Below, one piece after another: positions 31,914-43,387 of a stretch of 64,000 bases of DNA (position 1 is its first letter; the number at the start of each line of letters is the position of its first letter). The translations under genes and the position numbers were made by a program. The notes beneath the pieces are model-generated. The model saw only the letters and a list, made by a program, of their open reading frames with translations. It did not search any database and had not been told where the DNA came from. Location: NCBI GenBank assembly GCA_943737045.1, contig CALSFV010000002.1, positions 1,488,001-1,552,000 on the forward strand. The letters run 5' to 3'. The DNA comes from Parapristionchus giblindavisi. Taxonomy: Eukaryota > Nematoda > Chromadorea > Rhabditida > Diplogasteridae.

Positions 31914-32187
31914 GTGAGTCTTACTGTACATTAAAGACACACCTCAAACTAATTTGAAACTCTGGTAATACTCTCTCGCTTTCGTTGTCTGCGAGAGAGT
32001 GTTGCCAGAGTGCAGAGCCAAACTAGATTTTGTGTGTGCTTGTTTAAGGGATCCGTAATTGAAAAAAACAAGTTGATCTCGCATTAACGAGCCCTCTCAT
32101 AGAAATCTATATAGCACGAGCATTTTTATAGCGCAAAAAAATCTTTCATACACAGAACATATACAGCATGATACATTCATTCAGCAG

Positions 32188-33112
32188 AATAAAAATTAAG
32201 CATTTAAAAATGTCCGGCGGTTCAGGTGCATGGTGCAGTTGCAGTTCCACAATACTATTCGCCCTCATACTCTGGTATTTTGCCACTTAAAGTCTACTTA
32301 AACTTTCCCACTTTAAGTAGACTTTAAGTAAACTTAAAGTGAGACGTAAGTCTACTTAAAGTGGTGTGGTATACTGTAATGCATTTCGTCAAATGTTCTT
32401 TCACTTAAAGTTTACTTAAAGTCTACTTAAAGTCTGTGACGTAGTTTAAGTAGACTTTAAGTGGCAAAATACCAGAGTATCTGGATCAGTCATTATCCTT
32501 GTAATATCCCTTGTAGTTTCCTTGTAATCATAATTATATTTGAAATGCAAGATAACACTGTATCTTGATTAAAGCATAGCCATAGTATTCTAGCATCCCC
32601 GCTGGCACATCTCGATCTCCAGTCAATGGGCAATACCCATTAAAAAGGTGATAATATCCATCACTTTCTCAGTAATATTATCCCAGACTGTCAATCGTTT
32701 TGATATGACTGTGAACATGTGATTTGAGCATGTAATTGCAATTGTGCAATGAGATTGTATTTTTGTGAATTGGTGTTTTCGCAGTTATTAAAATGTAATT
32801 GAAATATTTTCTCTATTTGCAGATCGTTTCAGCATACTACTTCAATAAAATGGGTTAAATTTATTATGGATATTTAATGTTAAATAGAAAAATAAAATTT
32901 TAAAAATTAGAAAACAAGTTAATAAAGTCAGTTTGCAATAAACAAAACCGCGCTAATACAGTATCTGGCGAGCTTTGCGTCATCTCGCAATCATCTGCGC
33001 ACTTCATCCAACACCACGCTAAATTATTTTTGCGATTTTTGTTATAAAAGTAAAATAGAATTATCGATTTTCTTGCTAATCAATCGATACTTCAGTTCGG
33101 CCGTCGCGTCAC
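32188..33112. other. Spacer upstream of ING3
   Basis: Holds the CTCTGGTATTTTGCC MITE at 32268-32480 and AT-rich unique sequence. The TACTTCAG acceptor at 33088-33095, 17 nt before the ING3 ATG, is probably the spliced-leader or 5' UTR acceptor. No other gene seen. Confidence 0.5.
32268..32480. mobile_element. MITE, CTCTGGTATTT family, copy 2
   Basis: Ends ATACTCTGGTATTTTGCCACTT and AAGTGGCAAAATACCAGAGTAT, with the same TTAAAGTCTACTTAAAG interior as the copy at 20182. Confidence 0.85.
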
Positions 33113-36100
33113 ATGCTGTATCTCGAAGACATCATCGAATGTAAGCGCCCGCACTGTCCCCTAAAATTTCGTCATTAGGCAAAGTGCGCGAAAAGTTCGC
33201 GCGTGGATTCCAACATGACTGACTTAACAATGCATGAGCAATGATCTACTTTGGAATGCCGTACAACTCATTTTCAAGATATAAAGCATTCAGAAAACAC
33301 ACTTTTTTACTGATTTTCCATTAACAAATCCGCTGCAACGTTTATTCGCAGTGCTCTATAATATTTCTTTCCCGCATACTTTCAAAAAAAACTATAAGTT
33401 GACAAGGAATCCTGTAAACCTCCGTTTTTATAGTGATAGAAGATGTTCCGGAAGAACTGCAGAAGCGCGGCGCGATCATTCAAGAGTGGGAAAGACAGGC
33501 CTACGGTAACTTGATTTATAATAATATTAACAATAATAATAATGAAACGCGAAAAATAACATGAAGTTATTGCGATGAGAATGATGATCTCGAGCAATGA
33601 TACTATGGAAAGATGATTGGATAATTTTTGACACTTTGCACCTGTTGTATCGTTATCACATTGTAGCTGCTCCACTATCAATCCCTTCTCGGTTCAGCCA
33701 TCGAAATAGATGAAAGTTATTGTAAAAAAGCTGGAAATACTGTTGAATACGATATCATTTCATTTCAATCACATTTATCAAGAGTTCGTTAGGTCGAAGA
33801 TTCTGTTGTGCATAGCGTTCCAATTCCTGCTCTTCGCTATAATACGATATATTTTTAATATAATATAATATATTTAATATTATATATAATATATTTAATA
33901 TTATATATAATATATTTAATATTATATATAATATATTTAAGAATACAAGAGTGAGGCGGATCGGTTGACGGCTCGGTTGGACAAGGACATCAGTCTAACG
34001 GAAGAGGATAAAGCCCGAGTGTTCTTCCAGATTGCTGAGGTATCGGATTGAATGGGGAGTATTCAGTCGAGTAAATATGATTTCCGTGTAGTACTTGACG
34101 ATTCACAAAATTTTAAAGGTCTAATGTTCCGTGAAAATCAGAGATTTATGATGATGTATTTTTAAAATCATAGGTGGGCACGCTCGGGGAAAGGCTGTGC
34201 GCAAACCCTGGAATCGGTAGGCAAGGCTGTGCGCATGGCTATATGAAATTGTTTTTGTAGCTAATTCAACAGGAAATTTTCCAAAATTTTTTCCAAAGTC
34301 TATGTGCAAGGCCGCGATGGGAAGGCAAGGCTGTGTGCAAAAAACATTCGTTTTCACGCGCCCACCTATGTTTAAAATTCTCTTTTGCCATAATTATAAG
34401 TTCATTAATCATTAGTCAATACAATTTTATCGTTTCATTATTCCATTATTTAGTGCTCCTTATTAACACATATCTTGTATCCAAAAAGAGCCCATATATG
34501 CAATTGCGAGACCTACAACATTTTCTCAATATTGATATTGCAAACGTATGATAAATATGTGGTGATGATAATGGATCGTTATAATGGCTTTATTCATGTA
34601 TACATTGCAGAGAATGGAACGAGCTAGGGAGGCGACGAAGAAGAAGGTGGATCTGGCTGCGAAATGCCATCGACTTGTTGAGGTTGGTAGTAATAATAAT
34701 ATGAATATGAATATGAATAACATTTATGCTTATTCAATTGTTATAATGAAAGACGGTTTGAGAAAGTCGTTAGTTTTGTGTTAATCACCGCATGGTTTAA
34801 ATATGAAAAATGTAATGTAACATGCTGTCATGCTTCTCGAACCAAAAATACTTACATTATGAAGACGGAAATCCATGCATCCCTCTTCTGCCCTTATACA
34901 CATCACCCCTACTCATTATATTTGATGGAATAAATAAATAAGTTAGTGAAAGATAAAGATACCCTATTGGTTATATATAGAATAACCTATTATGTTCATT
35001 ACTGGACGAATTACGGTCTATATTATTAATCCAGTTTCTGTGACTATTTTCAATCTTTACTATCCTCAGGCACTCTATGAGCGAGTGAAGGAGTACGCGT
35101 ATCACTGCAAGCTCGAGCTGGAAGTGGATGCGCCCGGATGTACGGAGGCCACCGAGAGAAGTGAGTATATTTGATGGGTTGCTGAAACGTGGAACTGACG
35201 GGTTTTCGATAAACGATATTTGATATTTGAACTCGAACTTTTCGGCCCGCACGCTTTGTGTTACTTGATAAGTTCTTAGACCGTTATACGAGTAGGGATG
35301 CGATTCGAGCTTTTGGTAGCTTTCTATTGTATTATATCTGTTTAGATTAATCAGGAAGACCTGGTTCATGTTTCTTTTCCCTTTATATTTCTTTTACTGG
35401 TATTTTCAAACTTAATCTTGTTAAAATACGTCATTGACTTGAAGTACTTTAAGTCTACTTCAAGCGAAAAAGATAAGTACACTTTAAGTTTTGAAATACC
35501 AGAGTATTATTATCCTTTTTGGTTAGTTATTCGTCATCAACTTACTGAATATCCGCGACTACACCTGTCGTTTATTATTATCTACGCTGGTAGCTGTAGT
35601 CGCAATAATAATGATAATATTAACTAATTCATTGTAAATAATATATTTATATATATATATATTTTATCAACGACGTATGCACGAATCGATGTAGGTTTGC
35701 GCGCACATCAAGTTGGAATCTAAGCATAGGTCGAATAGCTATCATACATTGCCATACCCTCGCAGTGAGAGGATTGACCCACTATATAAGGCCCATTTTT
35801 GGCCACTTGATAAAAGAATGAAGCTAAAAATGACGATTTTTATGCGAAAATAACGAATTTTGTGAATCAACCCACCCTATTTCGAGAATTGACCCACTAT
35901 ATAAAAATAGACGGCGAGGGTACCGAAAATGTATGATAGCTATGTTATATTTTGTTTTCAAAATGCGGTCAGTTTATTAAAAAAAACTCATACGTGCGGT
36001 TAGGTTTTTCGATTTTTGGGATATAATGGGTCGATTTATCTTTCGCGTAAAAATGACCTATATATAGTGGGTCGATCCTCACATTATGATGGTGTGCAAA

Positions 36101-39100
36101 TGTATGCTTGTAGCCTTCGTGAACGAAGCTCTGATGATGGCCGCGGCCGCATTGAACACCTCGGATCGATTCCTCGCGCCCAACGACCGATCGTACAGGT
36201 GGGCTGTCCATTTCATGATTCATGGTCTTATGATCATTGTGAAACCGGGATTCACCGGGGGTTGGGAAATTTTTAAATTTGATATTTTTATTATTATCTT
36301 TCGTAGTTAATACTACTACTACTGTTTATTATTATTATATATTAAAATATATTAATAATTATCTCACCGATTCGCCTTGACGACGGACATCCTCCAAAAG
36401 ACTTATCTAACAGATACATCCCATATCCGATGTGTTCTATTGATGGAATACATATTATTGTTATTATTATTATTATTTTAGGGAGACCAGCAGCTCGGCT
36501 CGGCTGGGCGGTGCGTCGTTGTCGACGAGTCGTGAGAGCACACCGACGCTGCACGGCTCGCTCCATCAGCAGCTGCAGCAGCGACTCGCCGCGAACGTGC
36601 AGCAGGGCAAGAGGAGTAGGGGCAGCAGGTGAGCAAGCTATCGATTGATTTGCAGATGTTAGGTTAATACACACAATCATACATTTTCATATCCTCGCAG
36701 TGTGAGGATTGACCCACTATATACGGCCCATTTTCAGGGTCGACCCACTATGTAAAGCTCTTATTTTATGTGAAAGATAACATTTTAAACGAAAAATAAC
36801 CATTTTTCTAAATCGACCCACTATATAAAAATAATTCGGTGAGGGCACCGAAAATGTATGCACACAATATTACATACGTTAATACATATTAATAATTAGA
36901 TGGGGGGAGGCATTTACATGTTCTTCAGTGGACGACCATTGAATATCTACGTTATACATTTCCAAAATGGGCCTAGGCTTAGTTTGTTACGCACCTGTCG
37001 TCCTATGACATAGACTGATAGTTTTCATGGATCACTGTTCTCTAGTTTAGTTACTATGTATGTTTATTTACCGACACACTGAATTATTAGACACTGTTTG
37101 GCTTCGTTCCCTTTACAAATCCTAGACTCTAAAAGGGAGTGAAGTGAAGCCCTGTGTAACAACCACATACTCGCTCATTGGGGTATTACCAAAACGACAG
37201 TGAAACCGTTCGTGCAGGCTGTACTCTGTGCTAGTCTTAGGCTATTTGCGGTGTTAGAGTTTCCTCATTCCGTTGCAACTATGGTCTCCACGTTTGATAA
37301 ATTACACTAAACAGTGATTAGTAATAGCTTTAGGTTTTAGTGTTATTTTTATTACTAAGATATTACGCAACTCTATTAGTAAAATATTAATAGTGTACAC
37401 GGGGAGTATTTGCATCATACATTTTCGGTACCCTCGCCATCTATTTTTATATAGTGGGTCAATTCTCGAAATAGGGTGGGTTCATACATAAAATTCGTTA
37501 TTTTCGCTAAAAAATCGTCATTTTTTAGTTTCCTTTTTATCAAGTGGCCTAAAATGGCCCTTATATAGTGGGTCAATCCTCGCACTGCGAGGGTATGGCA
37601 ATGTATGATTTGCATGCTCGCTCACGCGCTATTTCCTTCATCTTCCTCTTCCCCCCTCAAATTCTGTTTACTTCCTCCATATCATGGTGTTGGGGAGTCG
37701 TGTTTATCACGAAGATTAAGTAGGACAGATTATGGTGAGGAGGGATTTGGCGAGATTGGTTGCTAAGTAATTAATGCACTAATGGAAAAAAAAGCGGGAC
37801 CGAGAATCGCGGCTATGGGATTACATCAAAGCCGTAGGCAGACTGGGGGACTTTCAATTGAATTTGCCCAGTCGTATGTCGGATATCATACATTTTCGGT
37901 ACCCTCGCCGTTTATTTTTATATAGTGGGTTAATTCTCGAAATAGGGTGGGTTGATTCACAAAATTCGTTATTTTCGCTTAAAAATCGTCATTTTTAGCT
38001 TCCATATTTTATCAAGTGGCCTAAAATGGGCCTTATATAGTGGGTTAATCCTCGCACTGCGAGGGGATGGCAAGGTATGTAGGACATGAAACGTGATTGA
38101 GAGATTTTGGAGTTGGGCGGTAGTTTCCTGTATAACAATGTGTGATGTTGAGGCAAGTCAGTAGGACATTACGCTTGTCAGCTTTGCTCATTACAGCATA
38201 TTTATCAAAAATAATAATAATAATAATTTATCGACGCCATGATAGTTATGTAACAAGGTGTCTCATCATTGTTATGGTCGATTTCGAAATATCTTCAAGA
38301 AAGCGTGAAACGGGAATGTGACGGGTTGTGAGAATGAGTTCATTGTTGGAATGAAGACAATATGCGGCGGCAATGTTCCATCAAAATGGCCGTAAAAATC
38401 ATCAAAAAGTTACCATAAAAACGCGGCCATGTTTTTTTTAAATCCCAAAATACGGCCGGGCTTCATAGTTTGTAACGTACTTTATGACTTATGCATCACA
38501 GTTGTCATCTTTGTTGGCTACTCTTTACTGCCTATTTATGGAATAGTGTCGCGTGTTATCTTATGGTCGATTTCGTAATTTCTTCTAGACACTATGAAAC
38601 GGGAATGTGGCGGGTTGTGAAAATGACTCATGCGTAATCATTTTATTGTTAGAATGAAGACAATTTAACTGTTTTAAATTTTAACATGAAATGATTGATA
38701 ATATTGAATATTGTTGTAATCAATATTGGGGTTAGCGATCAGTAATCTATCGATAATACAATATAATCAATCAATCAATAATCTCCCCTTTGCAGTGTGT
38801 CATCGAGTAGATCGAACAGTGTGCAGCCGGAGGCGGTCGTGGTGCAGAGGAAGCGCAAGCGGGACAGGGATGCTGTAAGTTGCTGAAATAATGGTATTGA
38901 TTGGAATGGAGTATTGATTGATTGGACTGAATAGGGCAGTGTGAAACGGGGGATGGGAAGTTTTTTATTCGTATAAACAAGCCATAACAAATTACATACT
39001 TGTGTCTATGTAATCGAGCTTCGAAAATACTTACTACACAATTTTGGTCCTCTTAATTGATCTTTAAATTACTGTGCTAAGGTTCACTCAATATATCATA

Positions 39101-42100
39101 AATGGGGTCTGTTTTTTTGTTCGCACACGAATGTGAGAGTTGAACGAAAAATGCAAAACGAGGTAAATCAATAATCGATCGATTAAAATAATCAATATCC
39201 TCTTCAGCATCGTAATTCTCCCGCAACCATCAGTGGCTCGAGCGGCACGGCCTCCATGCAGATGTCGGCGTATATGCGGAAGAAGAAGGAGAAGGAACGG
39301 GAGGAGAAGAAGTTGAGAGAGGTACGGTAGATGATTATTGATTGATTGAATGTACATTTTCGTCAGCCTCCCCGGATTTTTAAAATATAGTGGGTCGATT
39401 AAGAAAAATCGATATTTTTCGCTTAAATTGTAATTTTTCGAATAAAAAAGAGCGTTACATAGTGGGTTGATCGTGAGACTTAGCCGTATATTGTGGGTCG
39501 ATCCTCACGCATTGTGAGGGTATAAAAATGTATGAATATACTTATTGATCGATTGATTCAAGGTTCACGCGATGCGCGAGCGCTCCCAGGGCAACCCCAC
39601 CGTCAAGCAGGAGCCGATTGGTATGTGTTTTTTTTTTCATTTAATCTCGTGTATTGAACGATGATGTTGAATTCATCTTCCATATTCTAATGCGCGTGAA
39701 ACCGCGAAACAACTGGTTCTTATTTCGGTCTAATCTCCTATTTTTTTATCTTATATACTGTCGAGCACGGATGCAATTAGCCTTTAGAATCTTCGTGAAA
39801 CATGAGTTCAGCGGGTATGCGCAAGTCAATGATCTCTTTCTTTTGCAGGAAAAAAGGAAAACAAAGATGAAATAAATAAATAAACAGTTGACTGGGGTTG
39901 CACTCGCATGATTCCTTTTACACGTACAAAGTTGATCAATACTCGCAATTCTCCCGAAATGTTTTGAAATGGGATATTTTGCTACAGAGATAAACAGATT
40001 ATTGAAGTATTTATTATAAGTTATTACGAAATCGATCAAAATTCTCTGGTAAACGTGACGTCGGGGCGGAGGCGTTTGCCAAAATCTCCCTCCACGCTTG
40101 TGACGTCACGCTTTTTTGATAAACGGTTTGCCGACAAACGTGACGTCACAACCTTAGCCGGGGGCGTTTGCCAAAGATCTCCCTCCACGCTTGTGACGTC
40201 ACGCTTTTTTGGTAAACGGTTTGCCAATGTTCATGGGCTGTGGTTTTTGTAATCATTCATTATTGGAGCCCTCACAGGAAATTTTTTATATAGTGTTTCA
40301 ACTTTAAAAGATCGTTATTTTCTGCTTAAATTGCAATCTTTCGCATAAAAATGAGCCTTATTGTTAGGGCATTGAGGGCATTGTGAGGGTATGAAAATGT
40401 ATGATTTGTAATGATCGAACAAATGTCATTGCAGATGACTACGATACGGAAGTGGTGGCGGCTCCCATTGCGCCTTCGAAAGCCGCTCGCGGTCCCGGGC
40501 GTCCGTCGCGTGAATCGCGCGCTCTCGCCGCCGCGTGTCTCATCGACTCTGCGTCCGCGCGCGCTTCCGCGGACAGTAACGCGGCGTCCGCGCCTGATGA
40601 CGCGGCGGCAGGCGGAGGAATGTCGGATGAGGACGATGATCTCATGAAGTTCCTGCTGGATGAAATGCCGGCGATGGGAGAGCATAGCGATCTGCTGCCG
40701 GTGAGTGTTATAATAATAAGATTAATTTATAAGCGTTTACAAGAAAACACAGTAGAAAATAATATGAAAGATTGTGTTTTATAGAATCTTATGGAATGTA
40801 ATATAGATCACATGAAACTTGGATCTTGCGGGGAGTGATTTGCTTGTATTCTAGTTTCTATGTGATTAGTTTTGTGTTTCTTGGGTTGTTGGAAAATGAA
40901 ATCAATATATTATTGAATTATAGAGCTCGTGTGGTCTCAAATAAAGGAAGTGAGAGAATGGAATGTTTTCTGCCTTCTAAATTCTATTCAATTATTAGAT
41001 TTTTAAAGTGTTTTGGGCACGGTCTATAATTGATGGGTCATCATCATGAGCTCTCAAATGAGGAGAGTGAAACGCGAATGTTGGGGGAGGGTTTTGCCTT
41101 TTAGTACCTGCACATGCATGAACGTTGACAAACGGTTTGTCGACAAGTGTGACGAGACAACCTTACGCGGAGGCGATTTGCCAAAGATCCTCCCCCTGCG
41201 CTTGTGACGTCACGTTTGTCGGCCAACCGTTTGCCAACGTTCATGCATACAGCCTCAGCTGGTGGGTTCTATAATGTTGTGATTAATTTCCACGGACAGA
41301 TTGTTTTTTGGTTGATAGAGCTAAAGCTATGATATGAATAGCGTGAAACGCCAATGTTGCAGGAGATGGGGGAGGGCTTTTGTCATCTCGTTTCTGTACA
41401 CTTATTGTTAGGTTTCAATAATGTTGAGTATTGATGTAGTACATCAATGGGTTACTGATTGATAGTCATGGTCTTTATATTTGATGGGAGTGCAATCATT
41501 TTAAATACGTAAAAATGTAAGTCAGTTGTTTCTTCTACAAAAAAAGATGAGCATTCTTTTCGAATCCGGGCATTTTGAAACATTTTGTTCAATCGCACTG
41601 CCTTTATAGAATAGTGACAATTTATAATGATCAATAATAATAATGACAATCATTTTGTGAACTGAAACATATTGGGTGGAATTCATAATTTGCGCTCACA
41701 TAAATGCTATCAAACAAGGGCAGAAATATGCAAATTTGCATATCTTTTCGCTTTTTTTTGAGTTCATACTCAGTGCTTCCTCAAACGCACACTAGAAAAT
41801 AGATCCAGAGCTCTCAAATCTCATGCGTGAAACGTGAATATTGCAGGGAATGGAGGACGAGAATCTCTTCGATATGGCCGAGTTTGGAGCGGGTCTGGGC
41901 AAGGAGCTGGAGAAGATTGTTGGTTTCACTTGATTTTTTAAAAATAGTAATAATTATTATTATTATGTAAAAAAACGTATTATAATGCGCTCTCACTTTG
42001 CAGCAGCAAGCAGAGCGTCCGCCCTCGCCGCTTGGTCTGAACGCGTACGGAACGCTGAATGCGCCGACCAAGTCGTCGGGTTAGTTGCACTCCCTGATCT

Positions 42101-43387
42101 TTGATCTTTGCTCTTTGACCTATCTAATCCTGATCAATTTCTAACTTATCTTTGACCAAGTCGTCGGGTTAGTTGCACTCCCTGATCTTTGATCTTTGCT
42201 CTTTGATCTCTCTAATCCTGATCAATATCTAACTTTATCTTTCCATGATTCTTTTTCATCTCCCGTGTCAACGTCTGTCTTTTTTCCCACATGTCTTCAT
42301 GCATCCATTTTTTTCTTTATTTATCTGATCTGAAACATGCAATCACCGGGTCTGTTTTGATCATGCCGATTTCTAACAATTTAATCCTGTGCATGTCTTA
42401 TTTTAGTATTATTATTATTTATAAAGTTTAAGGCATACCCAGGGCTAATTTGAAACTCTCCGCTCCGGCAATACCCTCTCGTAGACAACGAACGCGAGAG
42501 AGTGTGGCTAGAGCGGAGAGTTACAAATGAGCTTGGGGTATGCCTTTAAGACGACACTTACCATCTCAGCCCTCGGATTCGTTGTATATCTATTGTTGTT
42601 GAATCTTCGCTGTGGATTGTATCTACCTCACTTATACATATAAAGAACGTTTTAACCCTTCACACACCACCATGTCTTTCCTCTCTCACTCACTCATTCA
42701 TTCGTTTTGTTAGCTGGTGGTGGCTTGTTGATTTCTTGTTTCAAACAACGAATAAAGATGGAACGATGATTGGTATTCAATGTGCGCACATTGTAGCGTC
42801 GACCACTGCGGCCAGAGTGGAGAGGGATAGGGAGAGGAGGCGAGGGAGCGCTAAGCCCCAGCAGCAGCATCATCATCATCACACCCCTCGACCCAATTTT
42901 GTCTTTGGCACCGGAGAGTCCATGCATGGACGACCGAGAAAGTAGGCGGAATATCGATTTATCGATTGATTGGGTTACCATACTATTAAGGCTGACTAAT
43001 CGGGCAGAGGAGATGATAAGTGAGATTGAACGCAAGGAAAAGCAGCGGCGGCAGAGGGATGAGGAGGTACGGTAGTTATGAGCAACCGATGATTATGGTA
43101 GTTTTGGGCAATCAATGAGATATTGATTGATTGCAGGATGATGTGGATGACACGCTGTACTGCTACTGCCAGAAGCCGTCCGACGGCACGATGTTGGCCT
43201 GCGATGGCGAGGAGGTGGGTTACTGTAGTTTGATCTTTGATCTTTGATCCCTGATACTGTAGTTTGATCTTTGAACTCTCATCATTTACAGTGCGAGTAC
43301 AAGTGGTTCCATCTGAGCTGCTTGAACATGGCATCCGAGCCGGACACAGAAGTTTGGTTCTGCCCGGACTGCAGCAAGATGAGATGA
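33113..43387 (+). CDS. ing-3: ING3-like chromatin reader (ING domain + PHD finger)
   Basis: Seventeen exons in one frame, 550 aa: 33113-33140, 33434-33505, 33942-34039, 34611-34682, 35070-35160, 36114-36198, 36482-36628, 38796-38874, 39208-39321, 39563-39620, 40435-40700, 41847-41918, 42004-42079, 42797-42941, 42991-43066, 43137-43214, 43292-43387. It opens MLYLEDIIE, the conserved ING3 start, with the helical ING domain to about residue 120. A long basic/Ser-rich middle holds AT-hook-like cores ([14 protein letters not shown]) and His/Gln runs. The C-terminal PHD finger (about 497-548) has all eight zinc ligands (YCYC, LACDGEEC, WFHLSCL, WFCPDC) plus the Trp used for H3K4me3 binding. ING3 targets the NuA4/TIP60 acetyltransferase to active promoters in the nucleus. 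Very confident in family and exon model; introns are full of MITEs. Confidence 0.95.
33843..33941. repeat. AT palindromic tandem repeat up to the exon 3 acceptor of ING3
   Basis: Units of about 20 bp, TTAATATTATATATAATATA, repeated four times and ending directly in TTTAAG, the acceptor of exon 3. Confidence 0.8.
34167..34370. mobile_element. MITE, CATAGGTGGGCACG family, copy 2
   Basis: Ends CATAGGTGGGCACGCTCG and CACGCGCCCACCTATG, with TGCGCA-rich arms. In intron 3 of ING3. Copy 3 is at 58376-58568. Confidence 0.85.
34850..34945 (+). mobile_element. LINE/SINE 3' tail fragment (plus)
   Basis: AAGACGGAAATCCATGCATC then TTTGATGGAATAAATAAATAAG: the same 3' signature as at 14735, in intron 4 of ING3. 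A similar piece is at 48838-48930 in the FAF1-like gene. Confidence 0.55.
35723..36010. mobile_element. Family B MITE split by a family A MITE
   Basis: CATAGGTCGAATAGCTAT is interrupted at 35735 by a complete family A element (35735-35930) flanked by the 8-bp repeat ATAGCTAT on both sides. Family B sequence (CAAAATGCGGTCAG, GGTTAGGTTTTTCGATTTT) continues after it. This is the reverse nesting order of 14271-14571. Confidence 0.75.
35735..35930. mobile_element. Family A MITE, full length, 8-bp TSD
   Basis: About 196 bp, CATACATTGCCATACCCTCGC to GTACCGAAAATGTATG, with TATATAGTGGGTC-type subterminal repeats; TSD ATAGCTAT. Defines the family structure: hAT-like, non-autonomous. Confidence 0.85.
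36016..36105. mobile_element. Family A MITE half, adjoining ING3 exon 6
   Basis: TATAATGGGTCGATTTATC to GGTGTGCAAATGTATG. It ends about 8 nt before exon 6 (36114), so little but CTTGTAG separates element and exon. Confidence 0.7.
36365..36480 (+). mobile_element. LINE/SINE 3' tail ending at the ING3 exon 7 acceptor
   Basis: CGATTCGCCTTGACGACGGACATCC, then TTGATGGAATACATATTATTG, then an (ATT)n tail that ends in TTTTAG, the splice acceptor of exon 7 (36482). The tail supplies the T-rich tract. An inverted relative is at 49870-49975 in the FAF1-like gene. Confidence 0.6.
36681..36868. mobile_element. Family A MITE with 8-bp TSD
   Basis: CATACATTTTCATATCCTCGC to GGCACCGAAAATGTATG, flanked by CACACAAT on each side. 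In intron 7 of ING3. Confidence 0.85.
37413..37606. mobile_element. Family A MITE with 8-bp TSD
   Basis: CATACATTTTCGGTACCCTCG to GAGGGTATGGCAATGTATG, flanked by ATTTGCAT. In intron 7 of ING3. Confidence 0.85.
37887..38077. mobile_element. Family A MITE
   Basis: Very similar to 37413-37606 (CATACATTTTCGGTACCCTCG to GAGGGGATGGCAAGGTATG) but without a visible target duplication. In the same intron. Confidence 0.8.
39350..39530. mobile_element. Family A MITE, diverged
   Basis: TACATTTTCGTCAGCCTCCCC to GGGTATAAAAATGTATG with TATAGTGGGTCGATTAAG inside. In intron 9 of ING3. Confidence 0.7.
40040..40232. mobile_element. Hairpin MITE with TGACGTCA cores, copy 3 (double)
   Basis: Two direct blocks of AAACGTGACGTC, GCGTTTGCCAAA and CTCCCTCCACGCTTGTGACG, so this copy is internally duplicated. 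In intron 10 of ING3. Confidence 0.75.
40256..40404. mobile_element. Family A MITE, diverged, before ING3 exon 11
   Basis: ATTGGAGCCCTCACAGG at the left and TGTGAGGGTATGAAAATGTATG at the right. It ends 30 nt before the exon 11 acceptor (40434). Confidence 0.65.
41115..41246. mobile_element. Hairpin MITE with TGACGTCA core, copy 4
   Basis: CATGAACGTTGACAAACGG to CCGTTTGCCAACGTTCATG, centre near 41180. In intron 11 of ING3. Confidence 0.8.
42066..42241. repeat. 88-bp tandem duplication including the ING3 exon 13 donor
   Basis: GACCAAGTCGTCGGGTTAG (exon end plus donor) and the following 70 bp are repeated from 42154. The first donor (42080) keeps the frame. Using the second would run into a TAG immediately after the first copy. 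Confidence 0.85.
42427..42550. mobile_element. MITE, AAGGCATACCC family
   Basis: TTTAAGGCATACCCAGGGC to GCTTGGGGTATGCCTTTAA, with inverted CTCCGCTCCGGCAATACC / GTGTGGCTAGAGCGGAGAG. In intron 13 of ING3. Confidence 0.85.
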
